The position numbers and the translations under genes are program-made. 64,000 nt of DNA from Gamsiella multidivaricata (lineage: Eukaryota; Mortierellomycota; Mortierellomycetes; Mortierellales; Mortierellaceae), in contig NW_026251826.1 of assembly GCF_025024155.1 (NCBI RefSeq), forward strand, positions 22,228 to 86,227, given 5' to 3'. Below are positions 45,699-56,950 of this stretch, in pieces. The notes below the pieces were generated by a model. It saw only the letters and a list, made by a program, of their open reading frames with translations. It did no database searches and was not told where the DNA came from. The stretch's first letter is position 1, and each line of letters opens with the position of its first letter.

Positions 45699-47303
45699 CA
45701 CTACCGAAAATAATGAGTAAATGATTTTCACTTTTGTAGCACATTTGTCAGTTGTTTCCGAACCCGGGTTATATAGCTGGTGATAGTTACAGGATAACAT
45801 GCCAGTGCAATGAAAAGTAATCTACAGCATTTGGGAGATGCGGAGAAAATTATTGCGCGTTGTATACAGAATTAAGTTTAAACTGTTCAATTTACTCATT
45901 ATTTCTCCCATGGACATGGTTTTTATTTTTTTTTATTCATCTTCGATATCAAGTTTACTGATGGCCTGTTTAGTACCTAGTGTGGCCTCCCTTGGCATTC
46001 TTAACAGCTTCGATCCTTCTGGGCATACTCTCAATCAAGCCTTGGCAGACAGAAGGGGGAATCTTGTTCCACTCCGCCTGAAATCTTTCCCATAGTTCGA
46101 TCATGCCCTTCGGAGGCACCGGGTACTTGCCTAACTGGCGTTTTGCGTAGTCCCAGAGGTGCTCGATCGGATTTAGGTCAGGAGAGTTGGGCGGCCAGAA
46201 CAACAAATTGTACTTGTGCTGCTTAAAGAAATTCATCGCAGTGCTGGAAGTGTGTTTCGAGTCGTTGTCCTGTTGAAAGATCATATCCTTAGGCTTGATC
46301 TTGTACCAGCGCTGGGTGAGTGGGAGACATTCCTCCAGGATTTCGACATAGAGACTGGCGTCCATGATCCCCTCGATCCTGGAAATGAATCCAGCACCAT
46401 GCCAGGTCATGCACCCCCATAGCATGATGGAACCGCCGCCGAACTTGACCTCCTCCTGGACAAGCCGATCGTCCAGAGACTTGTCACCTCCCTTTTTCCA
46501 GACCCACAGGACTCCATCGGACCCAATGCGGTTGACCCTAGTCTCGTCGGACCAAACGACTCGTTTCCAATCATCGATTGTCCAGTGCTCGTACTTTCGC
46601 ACGAAATCCATGCGCTCCGCCTTGTGCTTGGAGGTAAGTTTTGGCCTTCGCCGTTTGCGCACGGCGGTCAGACCCTCCTGTCTCAAGATCTGTCGAACTC
46701 TTGCTGCCGTCAAGTCCGTCCCAAAGTCTCTACTAAGCCGTTCCTGCACGTCTACAGCGATTTGAAGTGTACCATTTGTGATTTCTCGAACCATCAAACG
46801 TTTGGTTGCCTCGGATACTTTCCCAGGGCGGCCGGATTTTCGCGGCGGAAGGGTCTCCTTGATGGTCTGCGCGAGCTGAGAGACCTTGGCCTGTGATACT
46901 CCACGTCTCTTGGCAATGGCTCGTGTGGTCATTTTCAACCGGAGGTCAGCAATGATCCCCTGTTCAATGTTATGATTGAGCTTCTTCATGTAGGATTTAA
47001 AGTCGTGGCGTAAGGTAGTCGATATTATGGTAGTAGGAGTGTGTGGGTAGCTGAAGTGGAGAAGAAAGAGCAAAACGAGGTTCAAAAGTGCATGGGGGTA
47101 ATAATGAGTAAATGACGTCATAATTTTTAATTTGAGATATATATGGCTCGCTGTATTAGACACACCTGGTAGTCATTCCACGCGATGCTGAATGGACCAT
47201 GATATTACTGGCGAACATGCACAGCACTAGTGGTCTTGGACATCGAGGCATAAAATTTTATCGGCACTTATACCAAAACATTTACTCATTATTTTCGGTA
47301 GTG
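45699..47303 (-). mobile_element. Tc1/mariner element, apparently complete
   Basis: Terminal inverted repeats CACTACCGAAAATAATGAG... lie at both ends, flanked by TA (45697-45698 and 47304-47305). The length is 1605 bp. The single gene inside is open, so the copy may be autonomous. Confidence 0.93.
45970..46989 (-). CDS. Tc1/mariner transposase, 339 residues, DD34E
   Basis: I chose the ATG at 46989 (MKKLNHNIEQGIIADLR), which gives the usual Tc1 length; upstream codons are in the 5' leader. The N-terminal part has paired HTH units (TTRAIAKRRGVSQAKVSQL, then TAARVRQILRQEGL). The catalytic triad is Asp in VWSDETRV, Asp in FQQDNDSKH and Glu in SPDLNPIEHLW, with 34 residues between the last two. 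There is also a GGGSIMLWGCM block. No lesion is seen. It cuts and pastes the surrounding TIR element at TA. Confidence 0.93.
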   Translation of the reverse strand: MKKLNHNIEQGIIADLRLKMTTRAIAKRRGVSQAKVSQLAQTIKETLPPRKSGRPGKVSEATKRLMVREITNGTLQIAVDVQERLSRDFGTDLTAARVRQILRQEGLTAVRKRRRPKLTSKHKAERMDFVRKYEHWTIDDWKRVVWSDETRVNRIGSDGVLWVWKKGGDKSLDDRLVQEEVKFGGGSIMLWGCMTWHGAGFISRIEGIMDASLYVEILEECLPLTQRWYKIKPKDMIFQQDNDSKHTSSTAMNFFKQHKYNLLFWPPNSPDLNPIEHLWDYAKRQLGKYPVPPKGMIELWERFQAEWNKIPPSVCQGLIESMPRRIEAVKNAKGGHTRY

Positions 47304-47790
47304 TATGTGTGTGTATGTGTGTGTGGATAGTATCTTCACTGAAAAAAATGAAATATATGGTGGTTTTTGAAGTCAGTGAGAAAGAGATGTGTCTCCAAAC
47401 ACACATCTACACAATATTTATTAATCAACTCTAGATTAAGTTTCAGAGGTGATAGATTTATATAGTAATAAAGCACGCTGGACTCGGCTGAATATGCAGC
47501 ACTGTGTATTGTACAAGAGGCTGGGATATTTATACAGGTAGTCTATGAAGAAGAGTCTTGGCGAACAGTTACGTTAGACGAAGCAATGTGATATGCCAGA
47601 ACTTGGCACTCCGTGTACAATACGATGGAAACAGTGGTGAAAAGTTGGACTGTGAAAGATAGCTTTAGTTGTGAAAGAGGAGGTTGTAATGAACAAAGAG
47701 TGGCTATACATATATTGCTGTGGCGTGATCGGTAAGAATATATCACACATTGAAGCCATCTCAGACGCCACTCATCCTTGACAGCCCATC
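47304..47790. other. Intergenic, 3' flank of the MDR gene
   Basis: There is a short TGTG tract directly after the Tc1 element. No gene is supported. Confidence 0.4.
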
Positions 47791-48912
47791 TCACGCCTCC
47801 GATACCTTATATACCAGCTTCTCCCCACTAACGGCCTTACTCCTCAGTAGAGTTAGGGCGTTCTGCGCTCTCTCGACCAGCGTCGCTCCTTCAACTACCC
47901 GCTGGTTATTGGGCTTGATGATCCCTTGGGCTAACAGTGAAGGTAAAATCTCCGGCTGCAGCTTCTCCTTGAAGAAGTCGTTCTGAAGGTAGAAATGTGT
48001 ACGCACGCCGCGGACAATGGCACCGTTGGCCCACTTGCCTGGCAGACATTTTGAGACGTCCATCTCGTACACTGGCTCCTCTTCCTCGCTTGCATCCTTG
48101 ACTATGACAGGAAGCATGACGGCGACCCGGGAGCCTCTCTGAGCTATCTTGGCCAAGGGTTCCAGTGTGCCGTTGAGCGATCCTATACAATCCAAGATAT
48201 ATGGTACCTTGGGCTCCTCCGCGTCCTTCAAATAGTCCAGGATGTTGTTCACGACATCAGGTTTTCTGTAATCGAAGCAGACAGTCGCGCCGAGATTCTT
48301 GAGATATTCGTGGTGCTGATTGCTCGAGACGGTGAGGACATTGGTGTACCCCCAGTGCCGGAGAACCTGGATGGCAAATATGCCTACACTGCTACTGGCG
48401 CCCCAGACGAGGATAGGCCTGTTCGCCGCCTTGGGTTTCCAGTCCTTTGGGATAGGCCATGGCAGTTCGAGCTCGAGGTCGGCTGTGACTGAGTGAAATA
48501 CGGTGACCAAGTTCACTGGCACCGTGACAGCAGCCTGCAGCGGTATTCCTTCGGGGACTTTGGAGGCCAGGTATGCGGGGATGGTGATGTACTGCTGTTG
48601 ATTCGCCTCCTTGCCGCCATGGAATGCAAAAGTCGAGACGTGGTCTCCGACCTGGAGGCCCTTAAGGTCGCCTCCGGAGCCAGTAGCGACTACGGTTCCC
48701 ACAGCGCCACCGCTTCCTTGCAGGGCTGGATACGAGGTGATGAGAAGGCCACCATCAGAGCGATGGAGATCCAGGGGTGAAGACGCGGTCCATTGAACAT
48801 GTACCACTACCTCGCCAGCGGCAGGGGGATGCACTGGGGTCGAGATCTCGACGAGGGGAGAGCGCTTGGCCGGTAGAGCGACGGCTTTCTGGGTAGACGG
48901 AAGGGTTGACAT
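47791..48912 (-). CDS. MDR-superfamily reductase (quinone-oxidoreductase / trans-enoyl-reductase-like)
   Basis: A single-exon gene of 373 residues starts MSTLPSTQKAVALPAKR. The N-terminal GroES-like half has GEVVVHVQWTASSPLDLHR and LQGSGGAVGTVVATGSGG. The nucleotide-binding Rossmann motif is WGASSSVGIFAIQVLRHWG. There is a typical GATVCFDYRKPDVV stretch, and LDCIGSLNGTLEPLA follows. Catalytic-zinc Cys/His ligands of true alcohol dehydrogenases are not evident. The enzyme would use NADPH to reduce an activated double bond or quinone; the substrate is unknown. The frame is intact and the composition looks host-like. It is one of the few ordinary genes in the window. Confidence 0.9.
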   Translation of the reverse strand: MSTLPSTQKAVALPAKRSPLVEISTPVHPPAAGEVVVHVQWTASSPLDLHRSDGGLLITSYPALQGSGGAVGTVVATGSGGDLKGLQVGDHVSTFAFHGGKEANQQQYITIPAYLASKVPEGIPLQAAVTVPVNLVTVFHSVTADLELELPWPIPKDWKPKAANRPILVWGASSSVGIFAIQVLRHWGYTNVLTVSSNQHHEYLKNLGATVCFDYRKPDVVNNILDYLKDAEEPKVPYILDCIGSLNGTLEPLAKIAQRGSRVAVMLPVIVKDASEEEEPVYEMDVSKCLPGKWANGAIVRGVRTHFYLQNDFFKEKLQPEILPSLLAQGIIKPNNQRVVEGATLVERAQNALTLLRSKAVSGEKLVYKVSEA

Positions 48913-49535
48913 GGTCGAAAACTGCGGATGGTGATGTAGATAAGGTGAGCTGAATGACAGAAAAGGGAGTTATAGTGAACAAAGCACCTGCTTAAATGCA
49001 AGCCAATAAATAGCAAGCTACCGTACTTATAGATGCAATAAAGTCTGCCATAGCGTTTTTATAAGCATTGTATTTGTAAGCGTTGTATTTGCAAGCATTG
49101 CGTGCTTTTTAACAGGCTGATTACCGCGTGATTTCATAGGGGACACAATGTACATGTGCATTGGTCTAGTATTAGACATTATTAATTAGCGTACATACCA
49201 GGGTCGGTTGATAAAAGCAAAAAATGCGTCCTTCAGCACGCTTGTGCTGCCGAGGCTTAGCATTCGATAGCGTCGTTTAATCCAGAAGCAGACGTGGTCC
49301 ATCATCAGAGCAATATGAGTATTTCATGATGTCGTGTTGTACGCCGCCTTTCCTCATCCCTGCACGTTTGCAGGTTTTCCTGTCAAGTTTCTTTGGTACT
49401 TTTCTTTGGTCTCTGTTGAGTTTGTGCAGTGCATAAAATTCTTAGAAAATAAAATGCCGCAAACAAACATGTACACAGCCCAAGCTAACATGTACACTAC
49501 CCTCAATACCTCAAGACAACGCTAGCGCGTCTAAT
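48913..49535. other. Intergenic, no gene seen
   Basis: This is the upstream flank of the MDR gene. It has GCATTGTATTTG-type short direct repeats near 49060-49105. No domain-bearing open frame is present. Confidence 0.4.
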
Positions 49536-49537
49536 TA

Positions 49538-49648
49538 GGGGGTTTCAAACTCAGTGGTTTCAATTTTTCTGCACGTACGCATTTTTATACGTATTTCTGT
49601 CACACGCATTTGGAAATACGCATCAAAATTACTGAGTTTGAAACCCCC
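49538..49648. mobile_element. 111-bp MITE with TA flanks
   Basis: GGGGGTTTCAAACTCAGT at the left end is exactly inverted at the right end (ACTGAGTTTGAAACCCCC). TA flanks both (49536-49537 and 49649-49650), as for Tc1/mariner-type MITEs. Confidence 0.8.
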
Positions 49649-49650
49649 TA

Positions 49651-50470
49651 TTCGATTCGATTCGAATGGTACCCTTGAATTCAAATGATTCGATTAATTC
49701 GATTAGTCAAAATTTTTGAATAAGATGTCACGGACAACGCTTCAATTCTTTCCAGCTTAAGGGTAAATACACTTCGCTTTGAAGTATCAACACTTGGAGG
49801 TGAAGTGTCACTCTCAAAACAAGTAAAAAATGATGTCGTTTCTTCTCAATCACATAAAAAGATAACACCTCAGGGTTTCTGGCATCTCGTCGCTGAAGAC
49901 ATATTAAGAACTATACTTTTTTTTGGATAATTATCAGCACTGCTTTATGAAGTGTTAATTGAAGTGTAGGTTTGTCCTGAGAAAGCATAGGAAACGTCAT
50001 CATATCCATTATTCACTTCTTTTTTGTTCGATCTCCTCCCCCAATCCATTATCCCCTTCAACCTTTCCCTTCAGATGTATTCCGAAGACCTTCGTTGGGT
50101 TGCCATCAATCTTTATTGTTTTCAGGGATATGACAAAGAGCACATTGCCCATTTACTAGGAGTATCTGTGCCTACTCTTTCGATCTGGATAAGTACGCAC
50201 TCGTCCTTACTTTTCTAACACTTTACTCTGACAAGTGTGACACTTTAATTTTGACACTTCGTGGATTGTCGACAGCTCCTCGTCAGGAGTCGAATAAAAA
50301 TTTATGAAATGCGCAATAATTCGATTAATTCAGTTAATTCGAATGGTTCTAATATTTCGATTGATTCTATTGATTCGATTGATTCGATTGATTCGATTAA
50401 TCCGATTAATTCGATTAATTTGAATGATTCGAATGAATCGAATTATCAGTTTTATTCGAATAGATGCGCT
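49651..50470. repeat. ATTCGA-type degenerate tandem repeats around a small gene relic
   Basis: Degenerate units of GATTCGATTAATTC occur at 49651-49710 and again at 50310-50465, where they encode a spurious Asn/Ser/Ile frame. Between them are AACACTT/GAAGTAT motifs and the HTH fragment at 50075. Confidence 0.6.
50075..50218 (+). pseudogene. HTH N-terminus of a Tc1/IS630-like transposase, relic
   Basis: MYSEDLRWVAINLYCFQGYD followed by IAHLLGVSVPTLSIWI matches the first helix-turn-helix of fungal IS630/Tc1-type transposases (DLRWR.V.L......I...L.VS..T...W). No catalytic part follows. Confidence 0.5.
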
Positions 50471-50998
50471 AGCGAAGGATCAAGAACAGTATCGGTGGGT
50501 CAGAAATCAGAAATAAATTTTTGATTTTTGACCTGATGGTTCAGCCACACGTATCTCACCAAAAAAACACTTGATACTATTAAGTATCAAAGTGGCTGAA
50601 GGTACACAACTCGTTAGGGTTGATACATAACCGCCTGCGGGTTCGAGGGCTCTTTTTTTGCAATGATGAATGGTAAGCAAAGGGCGTTGACGAAGTGTTC
50701 ATTCGATGGGAGGGGGGAGGGGGCATGCAATGAGCCATGTAGCAATGTACAGTCCACGGAAAAAGTGTTAGCATGTTTTCATAATTTCGACCTTTTTTCT
50801 TTGATACTTACATCAATACCGCCTACTGCTACGAGGCTTCACGCGATCAACCTCGTATATTTGTTAAGGTTACCTGCCAAGTTACGAGCCAATGGATGCA
50901 CTCTATCCGGCTAATTGAGGACATGAACATATTGACCCCATTCTAACACTTTTTCGAAATATGACCACCCTCTGATTCTGTTAGCTACTTTTCTGCCA

Positions 50999-52414
50999 TT
51001 AATAATCGATATGGCCTCCTTTATTTGCGTGAAGCTTCTTCATGCGCTCGGGCATGCTCTCATATAGCTCGTGAAGGAATTCGATATCTATTGTTGTCCA
51101 TATATCCTGAACACGCTCCCAGAGGTCGTCCAAAGAGCTTGGTGCCTCTGGATACTGATCAAGTCGGTACTTGAGGTGCGACCATAGATGCTCGATCGGG
51201 TTGAGGTCCGGAGAATTCGCAGGCCATTCCATGACTGCGATCTTGGATTTCCTAAGGAAGTGTTCGACTACGCCTGCTGTATGCACTTTGGCATTGTCCT
51301 GCTGAAAAATGAATTTTGCTGGATCCATACCAAACCAATCCCGAGATGCGCAAAGATGGTCCTTCTGTCAAGATCTGGACTGGCAGGCAAGTGGAGAATG
51401 TAAGAGCAAGAGTGAGTACAGGGCAGGAAAGTATTTTATTGCAGACTGAGGTTTGATTATGGCAGCTAGTTATGTCTTTTATATGTGAATAAAACTTGAC
51501 TCGGGACCCCAGCTCGGTAGCTTATGTCCTATAAGCTCCCGTACTCGGGACCGAAACATAATGGAATGGACAAGGGTGGACGCGGGCAATCGTCTACTTG
51601 AAACGGGCAAGCAACGTTAAACCAGTTATGCTTTCCGTGTGGGGTAATTCTGGAGACGCGACGTGATTTGGGCTCGCGTAGCAGACGCAAGGTAATCACA
51701 AGCCACTAGGGTCAATTGAGATGAGCGCAAGTCTGTCCTCAACCTTAATTCGTGACACCTTCAGTACATCGAGGTAGGTTTGTGCATCCATACTTCCTGG
51801 GATCCAGCAGGCATCGCCCAAGCCATAAAATGTCATGCAACCCCAGACCATAATTTTGCCCCCTCCGCCCTGCTTTATTTTCTGCACTTGGTGAGGTTGG
51901 ATATCCTTCCTGTTGGGCTTCTTGTAATAGAATTTCCTGCCGAAGGACCCAATCCTGCTGATTATAGTTTCGTCCGAGAACATCACATTCTTCCAGTCGT
52001 CCACGGTCCATTTCAAGTGCGCCTTAGCAAATTCGTAGCGTGCTCTGATTGATCCGGTGTCAGATCACGCTTCCTAGGCTGGACGTATGCTTTTAAGCCC
52101 TCCTGTTTAAGGTAGTTCCGGACACTGTCTACATGAACCTGCACTCCTTGCACCGATTGGATAAGTCGCTGGCCGTCGCGGAGGGTTACGGCTTTTCCTG
52201 TGACGAAATGACGAGCAAGTAAGGTCTTGGTCTTCTTCGAAACCTTCGAAGGACGCCCTATTTTAGGGGATGGAACGTTCTCCTTGTCCCTTTGACGAAT
52301 CTTGGAAACGGAGAAAGTAGAGATATGCAAGGATCTTGAGACCTCGCGGACAGATTTTCCTTGCCGAAGTTGGATAATCGCATCGCGTACGGTTTGTTCT
52401 CGCAGCCGCTTCAT
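50999..52414 (-). pseudogene. Transposase of Tc1 element A, broken
   Basis: The start MKRLREQTVRDAIIQLRQGK lies at 52414. The HTH part ends after TPDQSEH, where the frame shifts; the next frame resumes at KWTVDDWKNVMFSDET. The same shift is present in the copy at 61.2 kb. A solo LTR (51366-51757) then cuts the catalytic domain between VLK and CASRDWFGMDPAK. The Asp in FQQDNAKVH and Glu in SPDLNPIEHLW remain in the distal part. Confidence 0.9.
51366..51757. mobile_element. Solo LTR (392 bp) in Tc1 element A
   Basis: It begins TGTCAAGATC and ends TTCGTGACA. The 5-bp duplication CCTTC flanks it (51361-51365, 51758-51762), and removing the insert restores continuity with the copy at 62.2 kb. It differs from the other solo LTRs here except for the shared ends. 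Confidence 0.92.
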
Positions 52415-52738
52415 GTTTGATGTAAACTTGGGATGAATGTGGCGTAGGATGGGAGTAGTGGATAACTGTGCAGTTGTATTGTTCTAGTTGCGAGTGAGGA
52501 TGCAGACCGTAAGGGAAGAGCACAATTTATAGGATTTTTTAAAAAGTGTTAGAGTGCACCTCATGACTTTCGAGATCCTTCGTTCCTCAGCTGAAGGTCA
52601 TTCAAGCCTGGAACATTCTAGAAAACCCCTTGTAAATTACGACATTGTCCACCAGACATCTCGGTCCTTGGTAATAGCGTAATAGGGAGATAAAGGAGTA
52701 TAAGTCCAAAATAGCAAAACATGCTAACTGTCACGAAC

Positions 52739-52986
52739 CTATGCTTATTCAGAGTCAAGATGACCTTCTTAAGCGTGGCAGGACAGAACAAGGGGGAGGA
52801 GATGCAGTTTGGGAAACAGGGTCAAGAAAGCGTAGATATATTGAAGTTGCTAGATAAGGAATAAAAGATACAGAACTACGGGATATATATATGTTTCTCA
52901 TTGCCTTCGTGTAACGGTCGTACGCGTTGCCAAGAGTCGACCGATCACTTGCCAAGTATCGATCGATCGTGTCGTGGCACGCGACA
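52739..52986. mobile_element. Solo LTR (248 bp) in the TIR of Tc1 element A
   Basis: It starts TGTCACGAACC and ends GGCACGCGACA, flanked by CTAAC (52734-52738 and 52987-52991). It is the inverted relative of the LTR at 58125-58381. Confidence 0.92.
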
Positions 52987-53196
52987 CTAACACTTTTTCC
53001 GTGGACTGTATCACACTATAGCAAAAATTTCTCGCGCGCCCCAAGACCAAGTCAAGACAGTGTCACTTAGTCCAAGATACCATGGCACTCTCGCTTAATT
53101 CCCGTATCGAAGGCTCATCCCTTCATGGGCATTGGTATGGAATTGTCATAAAAATCATAGAGGGAGAAGTTTATTACGTATAATTAGTAAGGTTTC

Positions 53197-54399
53197 CTAC
53201 GCGCGAACTTTCTCTATAACCAACTTTTCCGAGAACGCCCACAACTTCTCTTGCAACTCCTCATCCTGAGCATAAGCACTCGGCTGAATCTCATTCGCAA
53301 TAGGAACAAAATATCGTCCTCGGATATCCTTGTTCACAATCTCGGGACTCGTAGCGACATATAACTGTGTCAACGCACCGACTTCTGGGGTCATTGCCAT
53401 GACAGCCGTTATAGCCTCAAGGACCCTTAAGACCACCGGTCCAAACAACTCCTTATTGTGGCGCTGCAGTTCTGTGGCCACAAAGCCAGGGTGGACAATG
53501 TTGACATAAACTTGCGTATCGGCAAATCGACGGGCGAGTGCTTTGCCAAAGAGAACGTTGGCGAGTTTGGAACGACCATAGCGAGAAACGATAGTGGACA
53601 TCTTCTCGTCGTTAAGGGTGTCAAAGTCGATACCGCCCTCGACTGGTCTTTCGTGGGAATGAGAACTGTACCGAGGAAAGAGTGGAACGAAGCAATTGCA
53701 CAGTTAGTGCGACAGTTGACCGGAGATATTGTTACGTAGGGATCCTTCCTTCAACGAGTGCGATGTGTATATTTCCACAAGTGTTACCTCAAAACGACAA
53801 TTCTCGAAGGTTGTGACTCCTTGATCCGATCCAACAACGCCGTCGTGAAAACAAAGTGTCTATGAAGAGGAAGGAAGGGATGAGATGACAATTAACACTC
53901 TAACAGTTTAGCAGGCTATATTTTTAGCGTTCAAAAAAACAATCGCTTGGTTCTCTTACCCCATATGGTTGACAGCGAATTGCTGTTCGATGCCATCGGC
54001 ACTCAACGCAAAAGGGGTCGTCATGATACCCGAGTTATTGACAAGCAGGTGCAAAGGCAAACCCTTGTTCAAGAACTCGTTCGCGGCCTTCTTACACTTG
54101 CTCATATCGTTCAAATCCAATTCCAAAAACTCAAGGTTGGGAGCAGGAGCTCGGGGGTACTTTTCCTTGATTTCTTGTTTAGCCTTCTCGACCGCATGCA
54201 AGGCACGTTCCTCGCTACGGCAGGCCAAAAAGACATGTGCGCCATGACCAGCCAAAGCGACCATGGTCGCGTATCCGAGTCCTGTGTTGGCACCAGTCAC
54301 AATCGCCACTTTGCCGGTCTGATCAGGGATGAGGTCGTTTGAGTAGCGGTTGGGAGTGAAGTATGTCTTCCAGTACGCCAGCTGTTTTATGGAGCTCAT
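53197..54399 (-). CDS. Short-chain dehydrogenase/reductase (retinol-dehydrogenase-like)
   Basis: Three exons join in phase: 54399-53960, 53859-53788 and 53665-53197. The ATG at 54399 (MSSIKQLAYWKTYFTPNRYS) was chosen because the upstream open part is a hydrophobic 5' leader out of keeping with the family start. The Rossmann motif is VAIVTGANTGLGYAT, followed by LHLLVNNSGIM, then the active-site Ser region (IVVLSS), Tyr-x3-Lys in RYGRSKLANVLF, and HPGFVATEL. All key residues are present and no lesion is visible. It would be an NAD(P)-dependent oxidoreductase of the 'classical' SDR group; the substrate is not known. Confidence 0.93.
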
Positions 54400-54676
54400 T
54401 GTTGTAGCGTGTTTTGCGTGCGTGTGAATGAGGGAAAAAAGAATGAGGGTGAGTGCGAGGGCGAGGAATAAGAAGTGATTAGAATTTTTCTTTGTCTTTA
54501 TGGTAACTGGTCTGTGGTTCGTTGCATGAAAATTATGCATTGGTTTTTTTGGACCTTGGAGCAGGTTTCTTTTGGACTAAATGGAGCAAATTTTATACAA
54601 ATGGTAGTCTTGTGCCACAAAATCACGTGCGATCCCCGCAATTAAAATCTGAGTTGTTTAAGATACCATTATTATT

Positions 54677-55458
54677 TAGGCTCGAATCCAGCCTTCATTA
54701 AAGCGTCAGCCACTATTCCCTTTTTCAGAAGGGATGGCAATTTGCTTCTCTTACGGCTGGTTGCAAACTCGGGCGTTTACTATAGCTTATTCTTTTTGGA
54801 AGGTTGTTAAGGGTTTCTTGCTTCTCCCCAAAAATTTGTACGTGGATCTGGATCTGTATTACCATGCCTGCATGGTCGCATGGTCTTGCTTTTTTTTTTC
54901 TTTTTTTCTCACACGCTACGACTTTAGCTGGCAGAGTCGAATAACATGAAGACTCAAGCTTATTATCCGAGGGCCAGGACCATATATGTGTTATCTTCTT
55001 TTATTGAAATAAAATGCGAAAATCCAGAAACTACCCGTAAGGAAAAAATGAAATAAATTCTGCTCGTATACCATGAATGCCTACTATCTTCTCAAAGGAG
55101 AGCCAGGGCGTGCAGAAATGAACCAGGGTGGGAAAAGAGGGTGGGACATATATGGTCCTGGCCCTCGGATAATAAGCTTGAGTCTTCATGTTATTCGACT
55201 CTGCCAGCTAAAGTCGTAGCGTGTGAGAAAAAAAGAAAAAAAAAAGCAAGACCATGCGACCATGCAGGCATGGTAATACAGATCCAGATCCACGTACAAA
55301 TTTTTGGGGAGAAGCAAGAAACCCTTAACAACCTTCCAAAAAGAATAAGCTATAGTAAACGCCCGAGTTTGCAACCAGCCGTAAGAGAAGCAAATTGCCA
55401 TCCCTTCTGAAAAAGGGAATAGTGGCTGACGCTTTAATGAAGGCTGGATTCGAGCCTA
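54677..55458. mobile_element. 782-bp foldback element with 313-bp arms and 9-bp target duplication
   Basis: Arms 54677-54989 and 55146-55458 are inverted copies without visible differences, around a 156-bp loop. Ends read TAGGCTCGAATCCAGCC. ATTATTATT flanks both sides (54668-54676 and 55459-55467), although the right side is in an ATT tract. Nine-base duplications and long TIRs fit Mutator-like elements. There is no gene inside. Confidence 0.9.
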
Positions 55459-55608
55459 ATTATTATTATTATTATTGGCTCTACTCAATTCCTTTTATAT
55501 TCAAAAATTTAAAATGAACAAAATTTTAAGCGATGTCACGTGACCTTACGGGCCCCTTCGCTCCCCATCATCTACGGCTACTGCTTCCGTCTCACACAGT
55601 CACCCACC

Positions 55609-56475
55609 ATGGCGCGACGTGATTACGAGAGACAATGGCGAGCGCAACTCAAGGCGGCAATCGTGGTGCAGTCAGAGCAGCTGGAAGATTCCTTTCGCAA
55701 TAGTCTCTCGGCGCAAGACTTGGAGGATGCACTCACATTCGAGGGAACTCTTGCTGCGCCTAATGGTGACATGGACTTTGTAGATGAACTGGTCTCGGAA
55801 CTTGCGCGCTCATACTCTTTTCGATATATCTCCAGGCCCCTTATGTACGCTCGCAACAACCATAGTGTAATTGAGCGTTTGGAAGGGTTCAACAACAGGA
55901 AGTGCCTGGCCTTCATGAGGATGAAGAGCTCCAGTTTTTTGAAACTCTTACGACTTGTCTTCAACCACAACATTTTTAAGAGCGGTGGGTACAAGGAGCA
56001 GGAGGAGGTGGCAGTACAACTGGCAATTGTTCTGGACCGACTGGGGCACAATGGAAACGGCATGGCAGCAACCCGTCTTGCAGAAACGTGGCACAAGAGT
56101 GAAGGATCTTGCACCAATTACACAAACCGAGTTTTAATTGCAATTCTGTCTTTGCAAGAGCGTTTTTTGCACTGACCCACTCCAGAGCAGCGGCAGGCAC
56201 ACTCGGCAAGAGTAGCACATAAGGGGTTTTCTGGTTGCGTGGGGTTTGTAGACGGGACCACAGTTCCCTTTGAGCAGCACCCTTCGCATCAGGGTGACTT
56301 TTACTTTGATCGATACGGCCGATACTCTCTCAACCTGCAGGTAATCTGTGATATTGATCGAAGGATACTCTTCCTCTTTTCTGGATACTCAGGTAAGATG
56401 CAACAGGATTACCACTCGGTTACCAAGCTGCACGGTTACGACACACAGAGCCAGGATGGGAGCCCGGCATCATGA
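55609..56475 (+). pseudogene. PIF/Harbinger transposase, truncated
   Basis: ATG at 55609 (MARRDYERQWRAQLKAA). The region NRKCLAFMRMKSSSFLKLLRL and AATRLAETWHKSEGSCTNYT is the HTH-like part. After RFLH an in-frame TGA (56173) stands where a Trp is usual (HWP). The frame then continues GCVGFVDGTTVPFEQHPSHQ and YFDRYGRYSLNLQVICDID, the DDE_Tnp_4 core with its first Asp. The sequence loses similarity after FSGYSGKM, so the third part of the triad is missing. Confidence 0.8.
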
Positions 56476-56599
56476 CAACACCACTACGACACTGTACAAT
56501 AGGCCCCAGACATGTATATATAGACCCTACTTACGATCATTAAACAGCATTCATTTCTACGCATTCCTACTTGACCACTGCCCTTGACCCCTTGACTCT

Positions 56600-56771
56600 G
56601 CTGCTGTTGCAACTACTGATCAGGTTTTTTTTGAAAAATTCATGGCGGTCTTGACTCTGAAAGGGCATTGTGCTCTTTGTGTCGGTAGTTGTTTCCTTTG
56701 ACGTTGTCGTTTAAGAGTCTGTTGCTCGTGTTGCTCCAACTGCTCCAGTTGTTCAATCTGTTGCCGCTTTG

Positions 56772-56810
<39 letters not shown>

Positions 56811-56950
56811 TTTGCCATCTCTGTAGCAAGATCTATTGCTGTTCCTGTCGCTGTTGCTGTTGCTGTTGCCATTGCTGGTGCAATTGCTGTTGCCGTTGCT
56901 GGTACTGTTGCTCTTGCTCTTGCCGTTGCTGTTGCTGTTGCTGCTGCTAT
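56600..56950. repeat. CTGTTG-type repeat (poly-Gln on the minus strand)
   Basis: Degenerate CTGTTG/CTGTTGC units encode poly-Gln on the minus strand, in frame with the end of the RecQ-like relic but beyond its TAG (at 56947). That stop could be a CAG-to-TAG change within a longer Gln-rich tail. Confidence 0.7.

Larger units (their letters stand above)
50750..53008 (-). mobile_element. Tc1/mariner element A, with two nested solo LTRs
   Basis: TIRs CAGTCCACGGAAAAAGTGTT... lie at both ends with TA flanks (50748-50749 and 53009-53010). It is a second copy of the element at 61.2 kb. It is lengthened by solo LTRs at 51366-51757 and 52739-52986. The second LTR sits within the TIR itself. Confidence 0.93.

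Noticed and set aside
50261..50524. Asn/Ser/Ile-rich 87-residue open frame
   Set aside because: It arises from the degenerate GATTCGATT repeat.
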